A stretch of 64,000 nt of DNA from Butyrivibrio sp. MC2013 (GCF_000424585.1 NZ_AUKE01000010.1:1-64000), one strand, 5' to 3'; shown: positions 16,258-24,530, numbered from the stretch's first letter. Program-made: numbers and translations. Notes: a model not told the origin generated them from the sequence alone.

Positions 16258-16371
16258 TTACAGATTCATCATATAGCACGGCCTCATCTCGCATGGTAAT
16301 CTAAGCCCCTGAATATTTTCCATGGACATATAATTGACCACCATTCTATTGACGAGACGTGTATTTGTCAT
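16258..16371 (-). CDS. Possible 37-residue peptide gene
   Basis: A short frame, MTNTRLVNRMVVNYMSMENI then QGLRLPCEMRPCYMMNL, with GGAGG 12 bases before the ATG, which is rather far. It lies in the 330-base gap between a flavin-reductase remnant and a terminator. Two cysteines near the end are the only notable feature. It may be a real small peptide or the remains of a larger gene. Confidence 0.25.
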   Translation of the reverse strand: MTNTRLVNRMVVNYMSMENIQGLRLPCEMRPCYMMNL

Positions 16372-16463
16372 ATAACTGGCATTCCTCCAAGATTATTAGT
16401 TGTAAGTATAGACATAGTCCTGTTAGCTGTCAATAACTTTTTGCCCCTCTATAAATCTCTTTA

Positions 16464-16646
16464 TCACTTCAGCTTTGCGCCATCCTTAAAAGCATTGCCC
16501 ACCTTTTCTCCAACTCCGTAATATCCATTACCAAATGGATCAAAGCTTATAGGCTTAACCTTTGTGATATCAACTGCCCCATCTGTCACTACGCTCTCAT
16601 CTGCAGAGACATTTACGATTTCTCCAATCAGAATGCCATCTTCCAC
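16464..16646 (-). pseudogene. Flavin reductase (flavoredoxin-like) C-terminal remnant
   Basis: The frame VEDGILIGEIVNVSADESVV...VKPISFDPFGNGYYGVGEKVGNAFKDG matches the last 60 residues of the flavin-reductase/flavoredoxin family, whose members are about 190 residues. Only a GTG start is available and the flavin-binding N-terminal two thirds are missing. It begins 8 bases after the flavodoxin stop, so a deletion has probably joined the two. A partner role with flavodoxin is likely for the lost full-length gene. Confidence 0.6.
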
Positions 16647-16653
16647 ATAAGTA

Positions 16654-17061
16654 TTATTTGTATTGCTTCACAAATTCCACCGCAGCTCTTATATCATCAT
16701 CATTTGGTCTTCCTTTATGTATGCCCTTGAATTCTCCTTTGCAATGAAATTCCTTTGAATCCATAGCAACGCCGACTTTATCAGCCTCAGCCTTTACTTT
16801 ATTGTAAGTCGAATTGAGCATTGCTGCAGATCCGAAGTTTACTATCTTCCCTACCTTTGTCTTATCCAGGGAACCGACAAACTTCTTTACCTCAGGATCT
16901 ATATTAAAAGCATAAAATGAATTGCCCAGGAATAATATATCTACTGCTTCTGTTACAGGTTCACTGATAGGAAGTGCTTCCACGCCAAGTTCCCTTGCCA
17001 TTGCTTCAGCAAGTCTCTTTGTATTTCCGGTCTTCGTATAGTATCTTACTGCGTATGTCAT
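16654..17061 (-). CDS. Flavodoxin family protein
   Basis: 135 residues. The FMN phosphate loop is at the start: YYTKTGNTKRLAEAMA (T-x-T-G-N-T pattern). The other FMN loops are in LFLGNSFYAFNIDPEVKKF and NFGSAAMLNSTYNKV, and the C-terminal GIHKGRPNDDDIRAAVEFV is typical of short single-domain flavodoxins. It should act as a one- or two-electron carrier. AAAGGAG precedes the start. It is followed at once by the flavin-reductase remnant. Confidence 0.85.
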   Translation of the reverse strand: MTYAVRYYTKTGNTKRLAEAMARELGVEALPISEPVTEAVDILFLGNSFYAFNIDPEVKKFVGSLDKTKVGKIVNFGSAAMLNSTYNKVKAEADKVGVAMDSKEFHCKGEFKGIHKGRPNDDDIRAAVEFVKQYK

Positions 17062-17090
17062 GCTAATTCTCCTTTATATTTTATTCTCCC

Positions 17091-18329
17091 TCATCCTGCA
17101 ATCAAAAACTGTGCGCTCATAGTATACCGATTTAAACTATCCCCTTCGCTGCTGGATCCTGAATCCAAAACTGTCTTGGTTATCTTATATGTTCCAGGTT
17201 CAAGCTTTCCGTAAAGCCATTCCCAGTTAGTTTCAATCTCAGCTTCCCCATTCTTTGGAATACTGTAGCCGATATCAGTAAAAACTCCGTTATCAATTAT
17301 CATTGGAACCGCTTCCCACTTCTCACCTTCAAGCATCTCAAGCGTGTAGTCTTCTCCATATATCAGCTCGCCGGTATTGTTGTCTTCGTACTGCTTGAAA
17401 TGAACAGTTAGCCCTGAGGCCGTCACATTACTAACACTCATCATGAGCCCAAGAGCCTCAACTTCAGAATCTGAAATATACTGTCCTATTCCGCCTTCAG
17501 TCCTGCTGGTATTAAACTTAAGCGTATCCAAAATGATATCTGCCTCTTCCCACATATGGCTTATCCAGGAATCGCAGTCTATACTCTGGGCAACTATCTG
17601 CGGACGTTCATCGCCAAAAGTAATGAAATCCCAATGCTCATGATCATCATATGTACCAACATGCGCGGTATATCCCGCTAATGTAATCTCTTCCTGGGAA
17701 AGTCCTGTTCCGCAAACACCAAAACTGTCTGAGCAAAAAAGCTCTATCTGCCCTGCATCTGCAGATTTTGGTTTTAGTATCAATCCATATAGACCATAAG
17801 TAAGCTTCCCGTCATCCACTGCAGAAATCTCCGCTGTCCATCCTTCCGGAACAACTACAGACATCTCTCCATAGGGTCCGCCCACTGAAACTGTCTGCTT
17901 TTCATAAGCACTTCCTTTTGCAAAAGAGCTCCATTCGCCATAAACTCTCTCGGCTCCGTTGCCTTTAAATGCCCTTACTTTTATTCTGAAATCGAAATAA
18001 TCCTGCGCACCGGTAACGTAAGAATTATCGGTAATCTCAATTGTTTCAGGTTCTCTGTACTCTTTTTCTGAATAATACTTATTCTCCTCAGAGACTTCGT
18101 ATCCTTTAGCACCCTCAACCGGATCCCACTCGAAAACAACCTCGGCACAGTCTTCTCCCGGTCTCAAAATACCGTCTTTAACCGCAGGCACGCCAAGAGT
18201 ATCAGCTTCAACCGCTTCCGGTTCACTCAATGTGCCGGAATCAGCTCCGCCATCTGATACTTTGTTGTTTCCACAACCTACAGCGGCAATCGTCATAAGC
18301 ATTACCATAGCAACACATAATCTTTTCAT
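17091..18329 (-). CDS. Lipoprotein with fibronectin III-like and Ig-like domains
   Basis: About 412 residues from the ATG at 18329, which follows AAGAGGAG; the frame extends upstream but without support. Signal sequence MKRLCVAMVMLMTIAAVGC has a lipobox (AVGC) for lipid attachment. Residues about 50-140 (AEVVFEWDPVEGAKGYEVS ... DFRIKVRAF) look like an Fn3 domain. The last 130 residues (MSVSNVTASGLTVHFKQYED ... YGEDYTLEMLEGEKWEAVP) resemble Ig-like domains of Gram-positive surface proteins. No catalytic motif is seen; likely an anchored extracellular binding protein. Confidence 0.7.
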   Translation of the reverse strand: MKRLCVAMVMLMTIAAVGCGNNKVSDGGADSGTLSEPEAVEADTLGVPAVKDGILRPGEDCAEVVFEWDPVEGAKGYEVSEENKYYSEKEYREPETIEITDNSYVTGAQDYFDFRIKVRAFKGNGAERVYGEWSSFAKGSAYEKQTVSVGGPYGEMSVVVPEGWTAEISAVDDGKLTYGLYGLILKPKSADAGQIELFCSDSFGVCGTGLSQEEITLAGYTAHVGTYDDHEHWDFITFGDERPQIVAQSIDCDSWISHMWEEADIILDTLKFNTSRTEGGIGQYISDSEVEALGLMMSVSNVTASGLTVHFKQYEDNNTGELIYGEDYTLEMLEGEKWEAVPMIIDNGVFTDIGYSIPKNGEAEIETNWEWLYGKLEPGTYKITKTVLDSGSSSEGDSLNRYTMSAQFLIAG

Positions 18330-18357
18330 ACTGCTCCTCTTGGTGGAATGTGGGGAA

Positions 18358-18426
18358 TACAAGGATGTATAACGACATGCTCAGAAGTGCACGGATGCAC
18401 TTCTATGTCGTGAATACATGGATGTA
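18358..18426. repeat. Palindromic element, copy A (intergenic)
   Basis: A 40-bp core at 18372-18411 reads ACGACAT-GCTC-AGAAGTGCA-CGGA-TGCACTTCT-ATGTCGT, an imperfect palindrome with a 9-bp inner and a 7-bp outer stem. Short TACA-x-GGATGTA palindromes flank it on both sides. The same element occurs at 23623-23676 and 25921-25974. Here it lies between the lipoprotein start and an SCP2-like gene. Confidence 0.85.
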
Positions 18427-18459
18427 TCTCGACATGTATAAAAGGCTGTATAGACAGGA

Positions 18460-18777
18460 TCAGCCAAGGAGCTTTGAAAATTCCAAAGCCTTGCCCAAAT
18501 CTCCATCCACCTTAAGCTTCCCTATGGTAAATGCAGCCACGGGATCAAGCTTACCGGTGATAAGCTTATTAAAATCATCAGACTTCATGCTGATAGCACA
18601 GTTTCTGTCATGATAGTCATAGGGTTCCACAGAGATCTTGTGGTCCTTAACTTCAACATAGAACACTCCGGGATCACAGTCTGTGAGATTGATCTGCACG
18701 GCCAGGAAATCCACTGCGGATACATCTGCATTCTCAGACAGCTTTCTTACTTTAGATAGTACGGTCTCAAACTTCAT
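18460..18777 (-). CDS. SCP2 sterol-binding domain protein
   Basis: 105 residues starting MKFETVLSKV; AGGAGG sits 7 bases before this ATG. The pattern LAVQINLTDCDPGVFYVEVKDHKISVEPYDYHDRNCAISM followed by FNKLITGKLDPVAAFTIGKLKVDGDLGKALEF is typical of SCP2 domains, with the conserved GKL-x-xxG-D segment near the end. Such proteins bind hydrophobic ligands in the cytoplasm; the ligand in this bacterium is unknown. Confidence 0.85.
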   Translation of the reverse strand: MKFETVLSKVRKLSENADVSAVDFLAVQINLTDCDPGVFYVEVKDHKISVEPYDYHDRNCAISMKSDDFNKLITGKLDPVAAFTIGKLKVDGDLGKALEFSKLLG

Positions 18778-18931
18778 ATGATATCCTCCTAGGTCCATGG
18801 TATGATTGTGGTTATAGCATACTCGCGTTATGTGCAGAAATGCAGTTAATAGTTCTTACCTTAATTTACTTGCAGCAAACCTTGATACTATTGTATATAA
18901 TAATGTGGGTACGGAAAACATAAAAATTTTA

Positions 18932-19213
18932 ATGAAAAGTGAGCAAAGTAATACAATGGTCAAAAAAATCTTAGACGGCTTCATTATTGCAGGACTGGTG
19001 ATTCTGATGATCGGGATCTACTACTGGATGATAAAAGCCGGCATACCATATCAGGATCCCACAACTGAATTACAGATCCGATATGCCATCAACATAGGCA
19101 TAGGTGAAGAGCTGATGAAGGACGGCGCAGTGATACTGGCAGTAGCTATTGTAGGTAAGCTTATGGGTATGATAGTTCAAAAAGTAACTCGCTCCCAAAA
19201 ACACAATTTTTAA
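18932..19213 (+). CDS. Small membrane protein with two predicted helices
   Basis: About 93 residues from the ATG at 18932; 18956 is also possible, as neither has a strong ribosome site. Hydrophobic segments: GFIIAGLVILMIGIYYWMI and GAVILAVAIVGKLMGMIV, separated by KAGIPYQDPTTELQIRYAINIGIGEELMKD. A weak promoter (TTGCAG, 18 bp, TATATA) lies at 18870-18899. No family recognised. The 19214-19477 gap that follows holds only small hairpins and a doubtful 25-codon frame. Confidence 0.5.
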   Translation: MKSEQSNTMVKKILDGFIIAGLVILMIGIYYWMIKAGIPYQDPTTELQIRYAINIGIGEELMKDGAVILAVAIVGKLMGMIVQKVTRSQKHNF

Positions 19214-19477
19214 TGAAAGGTCCAGCAAGATATCAGCTTGTTATACAAAGGACCATCAATCCTGACTCTTTATCATAGAACAGACATATAACAGCTATCG
19301 AGATGCAATATTAAGACCGGGACAGTGAAAGTGTTAAAGTTAACCGAAAAGCAGTATGACGGCATATATCTTCTTTCAGAAGAAGTAGACTATCAGGAAT
19401 AAACAGTCGGCAGAAACTGCCATATAATGTTATAATTGCGACATGAGAATCATACGTTCAACTGAATGGGAATATTA

Positions 19478-19939
19478 ATGTTCAAAGTTGAGACAAATAA
19501 GCTTACCAGAATTGTAAATTACATAGAAGTAACTGCATGTATAGCTATTATGGCTATCATGGTGTTTTTCTTTAGAGACCTGAATGCATACTTCGATACG
19601 CTTGCAATGAAAATTGTTGCAAATGCTGTATACATTGGATGCATGATACTTATGTTGTATTTGGCATATGAACTCATTGATCATGCACACATGTATATGA
19701 TAGTTGAACGTAGTGGATTCAGGATTAAGCATCTGTTCAGAAAAGAAGATGTGTTTACTCGGGACCAGCTTATCAAATGGGAATGTTATACTCAGTATAT
19801 ACGTACAGGTCTTACCAGTGAAAATATAGTTATTTATTTTGATAATAAAACCAGGGTAGAGTTTGCAATAAATGAAAATACAAACTTTGAGAGGCTTTTG
19901 AGTCATTTGCGATCAGATTTCAATAAAAAAGAGGCTTAA
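19478..19939 (+). CDS. Membrane protein with PH-like cytoplasmic domain
   Basis: About 153 residues; the ATG at 19478 is slightly better placed than that at 19466, but both lack a strong ribosome site. Two helices (about 17-37 and 48-68) are followed by a beta-rich domain (MYMIVERSGFRIKHLFRKED ... IVIYFDNKTRVEFAINEN) resembling bacterial PH-like domains. The next gene has the same layout, so the two may be diverged paralogues. Function unknown. Confidence 0.55.
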   Translation: MFKVETNKLTRIVNYIEVTACIAIMAIMVFFFRDLNAYFDTLAMKIVANAVYIGCMILMLYLAYELIDHAHMYMIVERSGFRIKHLFRKEDVFTRDQLIKWECYTQYIRTGLTSENIVIYFDNKTRVEFAINENTNFERLLSHLRSDFNKKEA

Positions 19940-19975
19940 TGTAATACTATTTTTGAAATAACAGAGATGTTTTAG

Positions 19976-20383
19976 ATGGATAGAAAGATTTTTAAAGTAC
20001 GGCAGAGAGGTTTTTTTATAATAACATGTGTGCTTTGTGCTTTGATGGCCGCATTAGGTGTTTATATAATAACACTGTGTTATCCGGACAATATTGCAGC
20101 AGCAGGGCTAATCATAGCGCTTTTTGGAATCAGTTTTATCATTATATTTTCTTCTTTACGAATGACGATAGAGATAACCTATTCCGAGATGACCCAGAAG
20201 GTGCTGGTTTTCAGTAGCAGGATCAAGTTTGCTGATGTTAAAGAGTGCTACGTTGTAAATGGCAGAATCATAAGTTTCTATATGTATGATGGTAGAGAAC
20301 TTAAGTATGCGCTTTATTCGTATGAGGATCCTGAAGGTATATGCAAGGAGCTTAGAAAGCATATTAAAGTTGTTTCATTATAG
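19976..20383 (+). CDS. Membrane protein with PH-like cytoplasmic domain
   Basis: 135 residues with two helices near the N-terminus (GFFIITCVLCALMAALGVYII and NIAAAGLIIALFGISFIIIF) and a C-terminal beta-rich part (MTIEITYSEMTQKVLVFSSR ... IISFYMYDGRELKYALYSYE). Same plan as the gene 36 bases upstream. No recognised family and no clear ribosome site. Its end overlaps the BrnT remnant on the other strand by 20 bases. Confidence 0.55.
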   Translation: MDRKIFKVRQRGFFIITCVLCALMAALGVYIITLCYPDNIAAAGLIIALFGISFIIIFSSLRMTIEITYSEMTQKVLVFSSRIKFADVKECYVVNGRIISFYMYDGRELKYALYSYEDPEGICKELRKHIKVVSL

Positions 20384-20552
20384 AACTCAAACTTCCCACT
20401 TGGGAATTGACATTTGAACCTTGATAACTGAATAAAAATGCCATAAAAAATTCATCATAAAACACCGTCTTGGCTTCTTCAAAAGAAACTCCATGTTTTT
20501 CCTGATTAATTATGTTTTTGTTTTCATCCCACTCAAATCGTATTGTATCCAT
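20364..20552 (-). pseudogene. BrnT toxin family, 3' truncated
   Basis: MDTIRFEWDENKNIINQEKH then GVSFEEAKTVFYDEF is the standard start of BrnT RNase toxins (about 90 residues). After residue 34 the sequence turns into an unrelated tail, so the catalytic second half is missing. No brnA antitoxin gene is present. The break lies at the 3' end of the convergent membrane protein gene, suggesting a rearrangement there. Confidence 0.6.
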
Positions 20553-20633
20553 ACATATTTTATACATATCACAGCCATACTTATCAACCATTTCCACGGA
20601 CGGCGTAAATTTACTGTAGGATATATAATTATC

Positions 20634-20657
20634 CGGGCAGGTAGTGACACCTGCCCG
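20634..20657. terminator. Hairpin identical to the one after the Rpn-type gene
   Basis: CGGGCAGGT-AGTGAC-ACCTGCCCG, a 9-bp perfect stem. About 45 bases including the flanks match the hairpin region at 22955-22978, which follows an Rpn-type nuclease gene. No such gene stands here, so this may be the tail of a deleted copy. Confidence 0.55.
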
Positions 20658-20705
20658 ATTGTGTTATTCTGAAAATCTCTCAAAGGATCATAATACCAGA
20701 TCCTG

Positions 20706-21611
20706 TCACTTTGTTTGTTTTCTTACCCCTGAGGCATATTCGCCCATATTAATATCAATAACTTCGCGGGATGGTTGAATCAGCGCACTCTCATACTGTA
20801 CCTCCCACTGCACCTCGGTACTCATCTCTCCATCCTTAACGCCATCAATAAGATCACCGGGTTTTATAGGATTATCACTATCGTACATATACGATACCAT
20901 GTTATAAGCATGGTTAACGACTTCATTAGGATCCATATCATGAAAATGGTACTGTAAATCCGGCATACAGATAGTGCTCATTCCCAGTGTATCTACAAGC
21001 ATATCAGAAGTACCCTCAACATTAAAAAATCTTACATTCACTGCATAGTAAATAAACCTTATTTCTTCAGGCATATCACAGTTTATTATCTCATCACGAG
21101 TTATCATCTTATTGGAATTACCAAAAACAAAAGCTTTACATGATGGATAAAGCTCTGCAAGTGCTTCAACAAAAGCCACAAGCATTTTTGATCTATCTTT
21201 ATAATCAAGTAATGCTGAAAGCATATCTGTTGCTACAACATGATATTTACACTTATCCAGGATTTCATCTGCATCGGGGCAATTCCATAATTGTGAAAGT
21301 GATATATCATCCATTAATGGTCTATCAATTTCTGATGATTTCAGCACAACAAGTTGTGCTGGCAAATCAACATCGTTTTTGTCTATGTGACTCTTATATT
21401 TCTTTGGAGAAAAACCTGCCATTTCATTACTATAAGAAAAACACTCTGTATCCCCTAAGTGTTCTGCCATCACTCTAGACATAGTATCTTTGTCCGGCAT
21501 CTCACATGCCTCCTCCATCAGGAGTTGTATAATAAAGACGTGACCGCCATTGTCATTAATGCCAAGATCCTGCTGTAATACTTTTTCTTTTTTCTTTTTG
21601 AATAAAATCAT
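20706..21611 (-). CDS. DUF4261-like protein
   Basis: About 301 residues from the ATG at 21611 (MILFKKKKEKVLQQDLG), which follows AAGGTGGG; the upstream extension of the frame is unlikely. The body (HVFIIQLLMEEACEMPDKD, ELYPSCKAFVFGNSNKMIT, IRFIYYAVNVRFFNVEGTSD, DTLGMSTICMPDLQYHFHDM) follows the DUF4261 pattern of cytoplasmic proteins of unknown function, with no membrane segment. Only the family assignment is offered, with moderate certainty. Confidence 0.65.
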   Translation of the reverse strand: MILFKKKKEKVLQQDLGINDNGGHVFIIQLLMEEACEMPDKDTMSRVMAEHLGDTECFSYSNEMAGFSPKKYKSHIDKNDVDLPAQLVVLKSSEIDRPLMDDISLSQLWNCPDADEILDKCKYHVVATDMLSALLDYKDRSKMLVAFVEALAELYPSCKAFVFGNSNKMITRDEIINCDMPEEIRFIYYAVNVRFFNVEGTSDMLVDTLGMSTICMPDLQYHFHDMDPNEVVNHAYNMVSYMYDSDNPIKPGDLIDGVKDGEMSTEVQWEVQYESALIQPSREVIDINMGEYASGVRKQTK

Positions 21612-21911
21612 TTTTCCCACCTTAAATTTGGATATTATGAGCTTGTTACTGCTATTGTCAGCAGTTACCAATTCACGAACAATTTCTATAATACCACTTT
21701 ACATGCATATTATTTCATGTTATTTTATCTCGGTAGTCTTTCGCATGTATCATGCAAGTGGAAGTTCATCCACAGTTCTCATGATTTACTGATAGATTAA
21801 CATTGTGAGTTATTCGTAGTTACACTATTGCGCCCTTTTTATAACCAAGGGCTCATACTGCATGTTCATGCGAAGTAAATATAATACATTATTCCAAGGA
21901 GGAAAATCAGC

Positions 21912-22949
21912 ATGGAAGCGAGATTTTCAAATGTACCCCCAACCAAAAACAGTAGCCCAAAGAGCCCACTATATTCTGAAACGGCCTATGATGATGCCTT
22001 CAGGACCATGGAAGGCAGATGTGATGACATCCTTATCCCTTTTGTCAGTCACATGTTCGGCGAGCATTATAGCAAGGGTGCAACAGTAAGAAGGCTCAGG
22101 AACGAGCATTTCGTAGAACACGAAAATGGCGCAAACGAGAAAAGAGTCACTGATTCTAGCTTTGAGATCATAGACAGGGACGTAACCAGGCTCTATCACC
22201 TGGAATGCGAAAGCAAGAGATATGACGGGTCTATTCTGATACGTATCTTTGAATATGGCAGTCAGATAGCCAAAGATTTCAGTGAAACAGAGCCTTCCAG
22301 GCTTAAGTTATCTTTCCCCAACACAGGTATCCTGCTTCTACGAGCTTCAAAAACTGTCCCTGATAAAGTTGTGATAGAGCTCTTACTGCCCAACAATACA
22401 GAGGCTTCATACGATGTACCTTTACTAAAGGTATCTGACTATACCATTGATGATATCTTTAACAGGCAGCTCTATATGCTCATCCCCTACTATATCTTCA
22501 ACTACGAAAACAGTCTATCGGAGATAAACGAGATGCCAGAAAAGCTGGAAATCTTATCCAAAGAGTATCACAGCATCTTTGACAGATTGGACGGAGAATT
22601 GGAGAAAGGCAACTTGTCTGCCGCTTCTTACAGTGCTATCATTAAATTGACAGCAAGTGTAGCATACAAGCTTACTTCAAAGCAAAAAAACGTTCAGGAG
22701 AAGGTTGGTGATATCATGGGTGGAAAGATATTGGATCTTCCGGAATTTCGCATATATGATCAAGGCAAGGAAGAAGGGTTTAAAGAAGGGGTTGAAGAAG
22801 GTATTGAGAAAGGACTCATTAAAGGTCGCAAGGAAGGAAAGATCATCGCCAGATACGAGGATGGTATGTCTATTGAAGCAATTGCAAAAAAGTATGACAT
22901 ATCCGTAGACAAGATCAAAGAGATACTTCAATCAGAGAATCTTATATAA
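21912..22949 (+). CDS. Rpn/PD-(D/E)XK nuclease family transposase-like protein
   Basis: A 345-residue member of the recombination-promoting nuclease family. The nuclease core lies around residues 20-150: TAYDDAFRTM, SSFEIIDRDVTRLYHLECESKRYDGSILIRIFEYG, where ECES-K fits the E-x-K half of PD-(D/E)XK. The C-terminus has the usual charged EG/KEG repeats (GKEEGFKEGVEEGIEKGLIK) and a helix-turn-helix-like end (IEAIAKKYDISVDKIKEIL). AAGGAGG precedes the start. Such genes promote RecA-independent recombination in other bacteria and are typical of repeat-rich regions. A strong terminator follows. Confidence 0.8.
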   Translation: MEARFSNVPPTKNSSPKSPLYSETAYDDAFRTMEGRCDDILIPFVSHMFGEHYSKGATVRRLRNEHFVEHENGANEKRVTDSSFEIIDRDVTRLYHLECESKRYDGSILIRIFEYGSQIAKDFSETEPSRLKLSFPNTGILLLRASKTVPDKVVIELLLPNNTEASYDVPLLKVSDYTIDDIFNRQLYMLIPYYIFNYENSLSEINEMPEKLEILSKEYHSIFDRLDGELEKGNLSAASYSAIIKLTASVAYKLTSKQKNVQEKVGDIMGGKILDLPEFRIYDQGKEEGFKEGVEEGIEKGLIKGRKEGKIIARYEDGMSIEAIAKKYDISVDKIKEILQSENLI

Positions 22950-22954
22950 TTATT

Positions 22955-22978
22955 CGGGCAGGTAGCGATACCTGCCCG
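22955..22978 (+). terminator. Hairpin terminator of the Rpn-type gene
   Basis: CGGGCAGGT-AGCGAT-ACCTGCCCG, 9-bp stem, 6 bases after the stop, followed by ATTGCATT. The T-run is poor. A near copy is at 20634-20657. Confidence 0.6.
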
Positions 22979-23202
22979 ATTGCATTAGGGAAGCTTTTTA
23001 TTTACCTTCCCCAAGTCCTATATTGTTTTGATTGTTTTTATACTATTTTTTCTGCCCTCACCGCTAACAATAAGGTATTCATTTACCACGGGATTATTTG
23101 AGATCTCAATAGCCCCCTTCAACAACACTTCAATTATTACTTCAATACAACTTCAATAGAATCGAAAGAAACGGCATCATTGAAAAACAACAGTGAAAGC
23201 CT

Positions 23203-23343
23203 CTATTTTTTGGCAATCACGGTAATCCAAGGCTTAGTCTTATGGTGATCTGTCTTGACCTTTGAGAATCCTGCTGCTTTCAAGGCCTGTTCGATTTCTT
23301 CAACTGTATGACATGTCATACCCTCTATGATCTTTTCGTACAT
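23203..23343 (-). pseudogene. C-terminal remnant of a SAM-dependent methyltransferase
   Basis: The frame MYEKIIEGMTCHTVEEIEQA, LKAAGFSKVKTDHHKTKPWI, TVIAKK resembles the last 46 residues of class I methyltransferases, where EEIE..LKxAGF...V....KPW...I is common. The SAM-binding part is absent, and the frame runs upstream into a hairpin. A gene fragment rather than a working gene. The rest of 22980-23437 has no gene. Confidence 0.45.
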
Positions 23344-23364
23344 AAGCTGATCACAGAACAAATC

Positions 23365-23390
23365 CCCGCAGCAATAGCTGATGCTGCGGG
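23365..23390 (-). terminator. Terminator-like hairpin after the Asp-rich gene
   Basis: CCCGCAGC (23365-23372) pairs with GCTGCGGG (23383-23390). On the minus strand GATTTGTTC follows, a weak T-run. It lies about 50 bases after the Asp-rich gene. Confidence 0.5.
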
Positions 23391-23437
23391 AAAGATTATT
23401 AACAGTTTAAGAAGCAGAAGAAAAGAATTTCACATTC

Positions 23438-23740
23438 TTAATAAATGCCATCGCTGAAATCATCCAGGTCGAAGCGGTCTGAGTAATCATCCGGGTCCAG
23501 GCCTGCATCTTCAAGAGCCTCTCTGCGTTCATCTGCAGCCATGCTATCCAGAATATAGCTCTTCAAGCCTGCTGCCGAAAGCTCATCATTATCATCATCG
23601 TCATCATATTTTCCATAGGAAATACAGGGATGTATTTCGACATGCTCAGAAGTGCAGGGATGCACTTCTATGTCGTAAATACCATGACGATCCTCAAAGT
23701 ATGTATCTCCAAGATAATCATCATCAAATGGTCCATGCAT
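23438..23740 (-). CDS. Asp-rich small protein with an in-frame palindromic element
   Basis: About 100 residues from the ATG at 23740, which follows GGAGG at 8 bases. The protein is acidic (YDDDDDNDELS, DPDDYSDRFDLDDFSDG). Its middle segment YDIEVHPCTSEHVEIHPCIS is encoded exactly by palindromic element copy B, which is elsewhere intergenic; it splits an otherwise continuous acidic sequence and keeps the frame. The two E-[VI]-H-P-C units come from the two palindromes of the element. Family unknown. Confidence 0.65.
   Translation of the reverse strand: MHGPFDDDYLGDTYFEDRHGIYDIEVHPCTSEHVEIHPCISYGKYDDDDDNDELSAAGLKSYILDSMAADERREALEDAGLDPDDYSDRFDLDDFSDGIY
23623..23676. repeat. Palindromic element, copy B (inside a coding region)
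   Basis: The 40-bp core at 23637-23676 differs from copies A and C at only a few positions; TACAGGGATGTA (23623-23634) flanks it. It lies wholly inside the acidic 100-residue gene and adds about 20 codons without a stop. Confidence 0.85.
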
Positions 23741-23782
23741 AAGCGGCACCTCCACTTTTCCCTGAATCAAAATATAGGGTGC

Positions 23783-23806
23783 AAAAAAGCCCCGCCGAAG
23801 CGGAGC
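23783..23806 (-). terminator. Terminator of the pilin gene
   Basis: Minus strand GCTCCGC-TTCG-GCGGGGC followed by TTTTTTGC: a 7-bp GC-rich stem with a stable TTCG tetraloop. It lies about 60 bases after the pilin stop. Confidence 0.85.
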
Positions 23807-23869
23807 AATTTTGCATATCTCTTTTTTATTTATCCGTGGTCGATTATGAATGAATCAGTCACTATTAGA

Positions 23870-24364
23870 TCAATCAACAGTTCCGGTTGCCATGTAAGCA
23901 GCAAACTTCTTTCCACCATCTGTCTCATCACCATATGTTACGTTAATTCCGCCACTTCCATTGTCAGTAAATGTAATTTTATATTCTGTCCAGTTGGAAC
24001 GGCTCTGACATTTGATACTTGTAGTTGTATATCCAGCTTTCTCAAGAGCATCTTTCACGCCAGCATCACCAGGATCATAACCATCAGCACCAACAGTAAT
24101 GGACTCACCTGAAATAGTACTAATGCTTCCCTGATCAGCAGCATAAGCCTGGACAACGTTTACAATAGCTGTTGCATTCTGTGAATCGGTTGAATTTCTG
24201 GATCTCTCTACGTACTGAAGGAACTGGGGAGCAAGTACAGCTACCAGTACTGCCATAATAGCGATAACGATGATCAGCTCAACAAGAGAGAAGCCTCTGT
24301 TATCCTTACCCTCTTCCTTTCTCTTCTGCTGCATCTTCCAGATTTCCTGCATCATTTTTCTCAT
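23870..24364 (-). CDS. Type IV prepilin (major pilin-like)
   Basis: 164 residues with the class III signal: a long charged leader of 23 residues ending NRG, then FSLVELIIVIAIMAVLVAVL, with Phe at +1 and Glu at +5. Prepilin peptidase would cut after that Gly. The rest is a globular domain of about 120 residues (QAYAADQGSISTISG ... GGKKFAAYMATGTVD) with a single Cys. AAGGAG precedes the start. It follows pilB and pilC but has its own strong promoter, as expected for the most abundant subunit. Confidence 0.9.
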   Translation of the reverse strand: MRKMMQEIWKMQQKRKEEGKDNRGFSLVELIIVIAIMAVLVAVLAPQFLQYVERSRNSTDSQNATAIVNVVQAYAADQGSISTISGESITVGADGYDPGDAGVKDALEKAGYTTTSIKCQSRSNWTEYKITFTDNGSGGINVTYGDETDGGKKFAAYMATGTVD

Positions 24365-24501
24365 AACGTTCCATCTCCTTATTTGTCGTTATTAAAAAGT
24401 TTTTGGTTACAGCTAATACCTTTATCGGTATCAGACCGTCTTTTGATAAGTATCTTTATTTTTGCCTCGGTGTTTTTATCATATTTCCGACTGCATTTTG
24501 C

Positions 24502-24530
24502 AGTATAGCAGATTATTATGATAGTTTCAA
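24502..24530 (-). promoter_or_regulatory. Promoter of the pilin gene
   Basis: Minus strand TTGAAA (24525-24530), 17-bp spacer, TATACT (24502-24507). It lies in the 308-base gap between pilC and the pilin gene and gives a leader of about 130 nt. The gap holds nothing else of note. Confidence 0.7.

Noticed and set aside
18350..18613. Plus-strand frame across palindromic element copy A
   Set aside because: Repeat-derived start, then antisense to the SCP2-like gene.
19325..19402. 25-codon GTG frame between membrane protein genes
   Set aside because: No ribosome site and no recognisable similarity; probably chance or a very old remnant.
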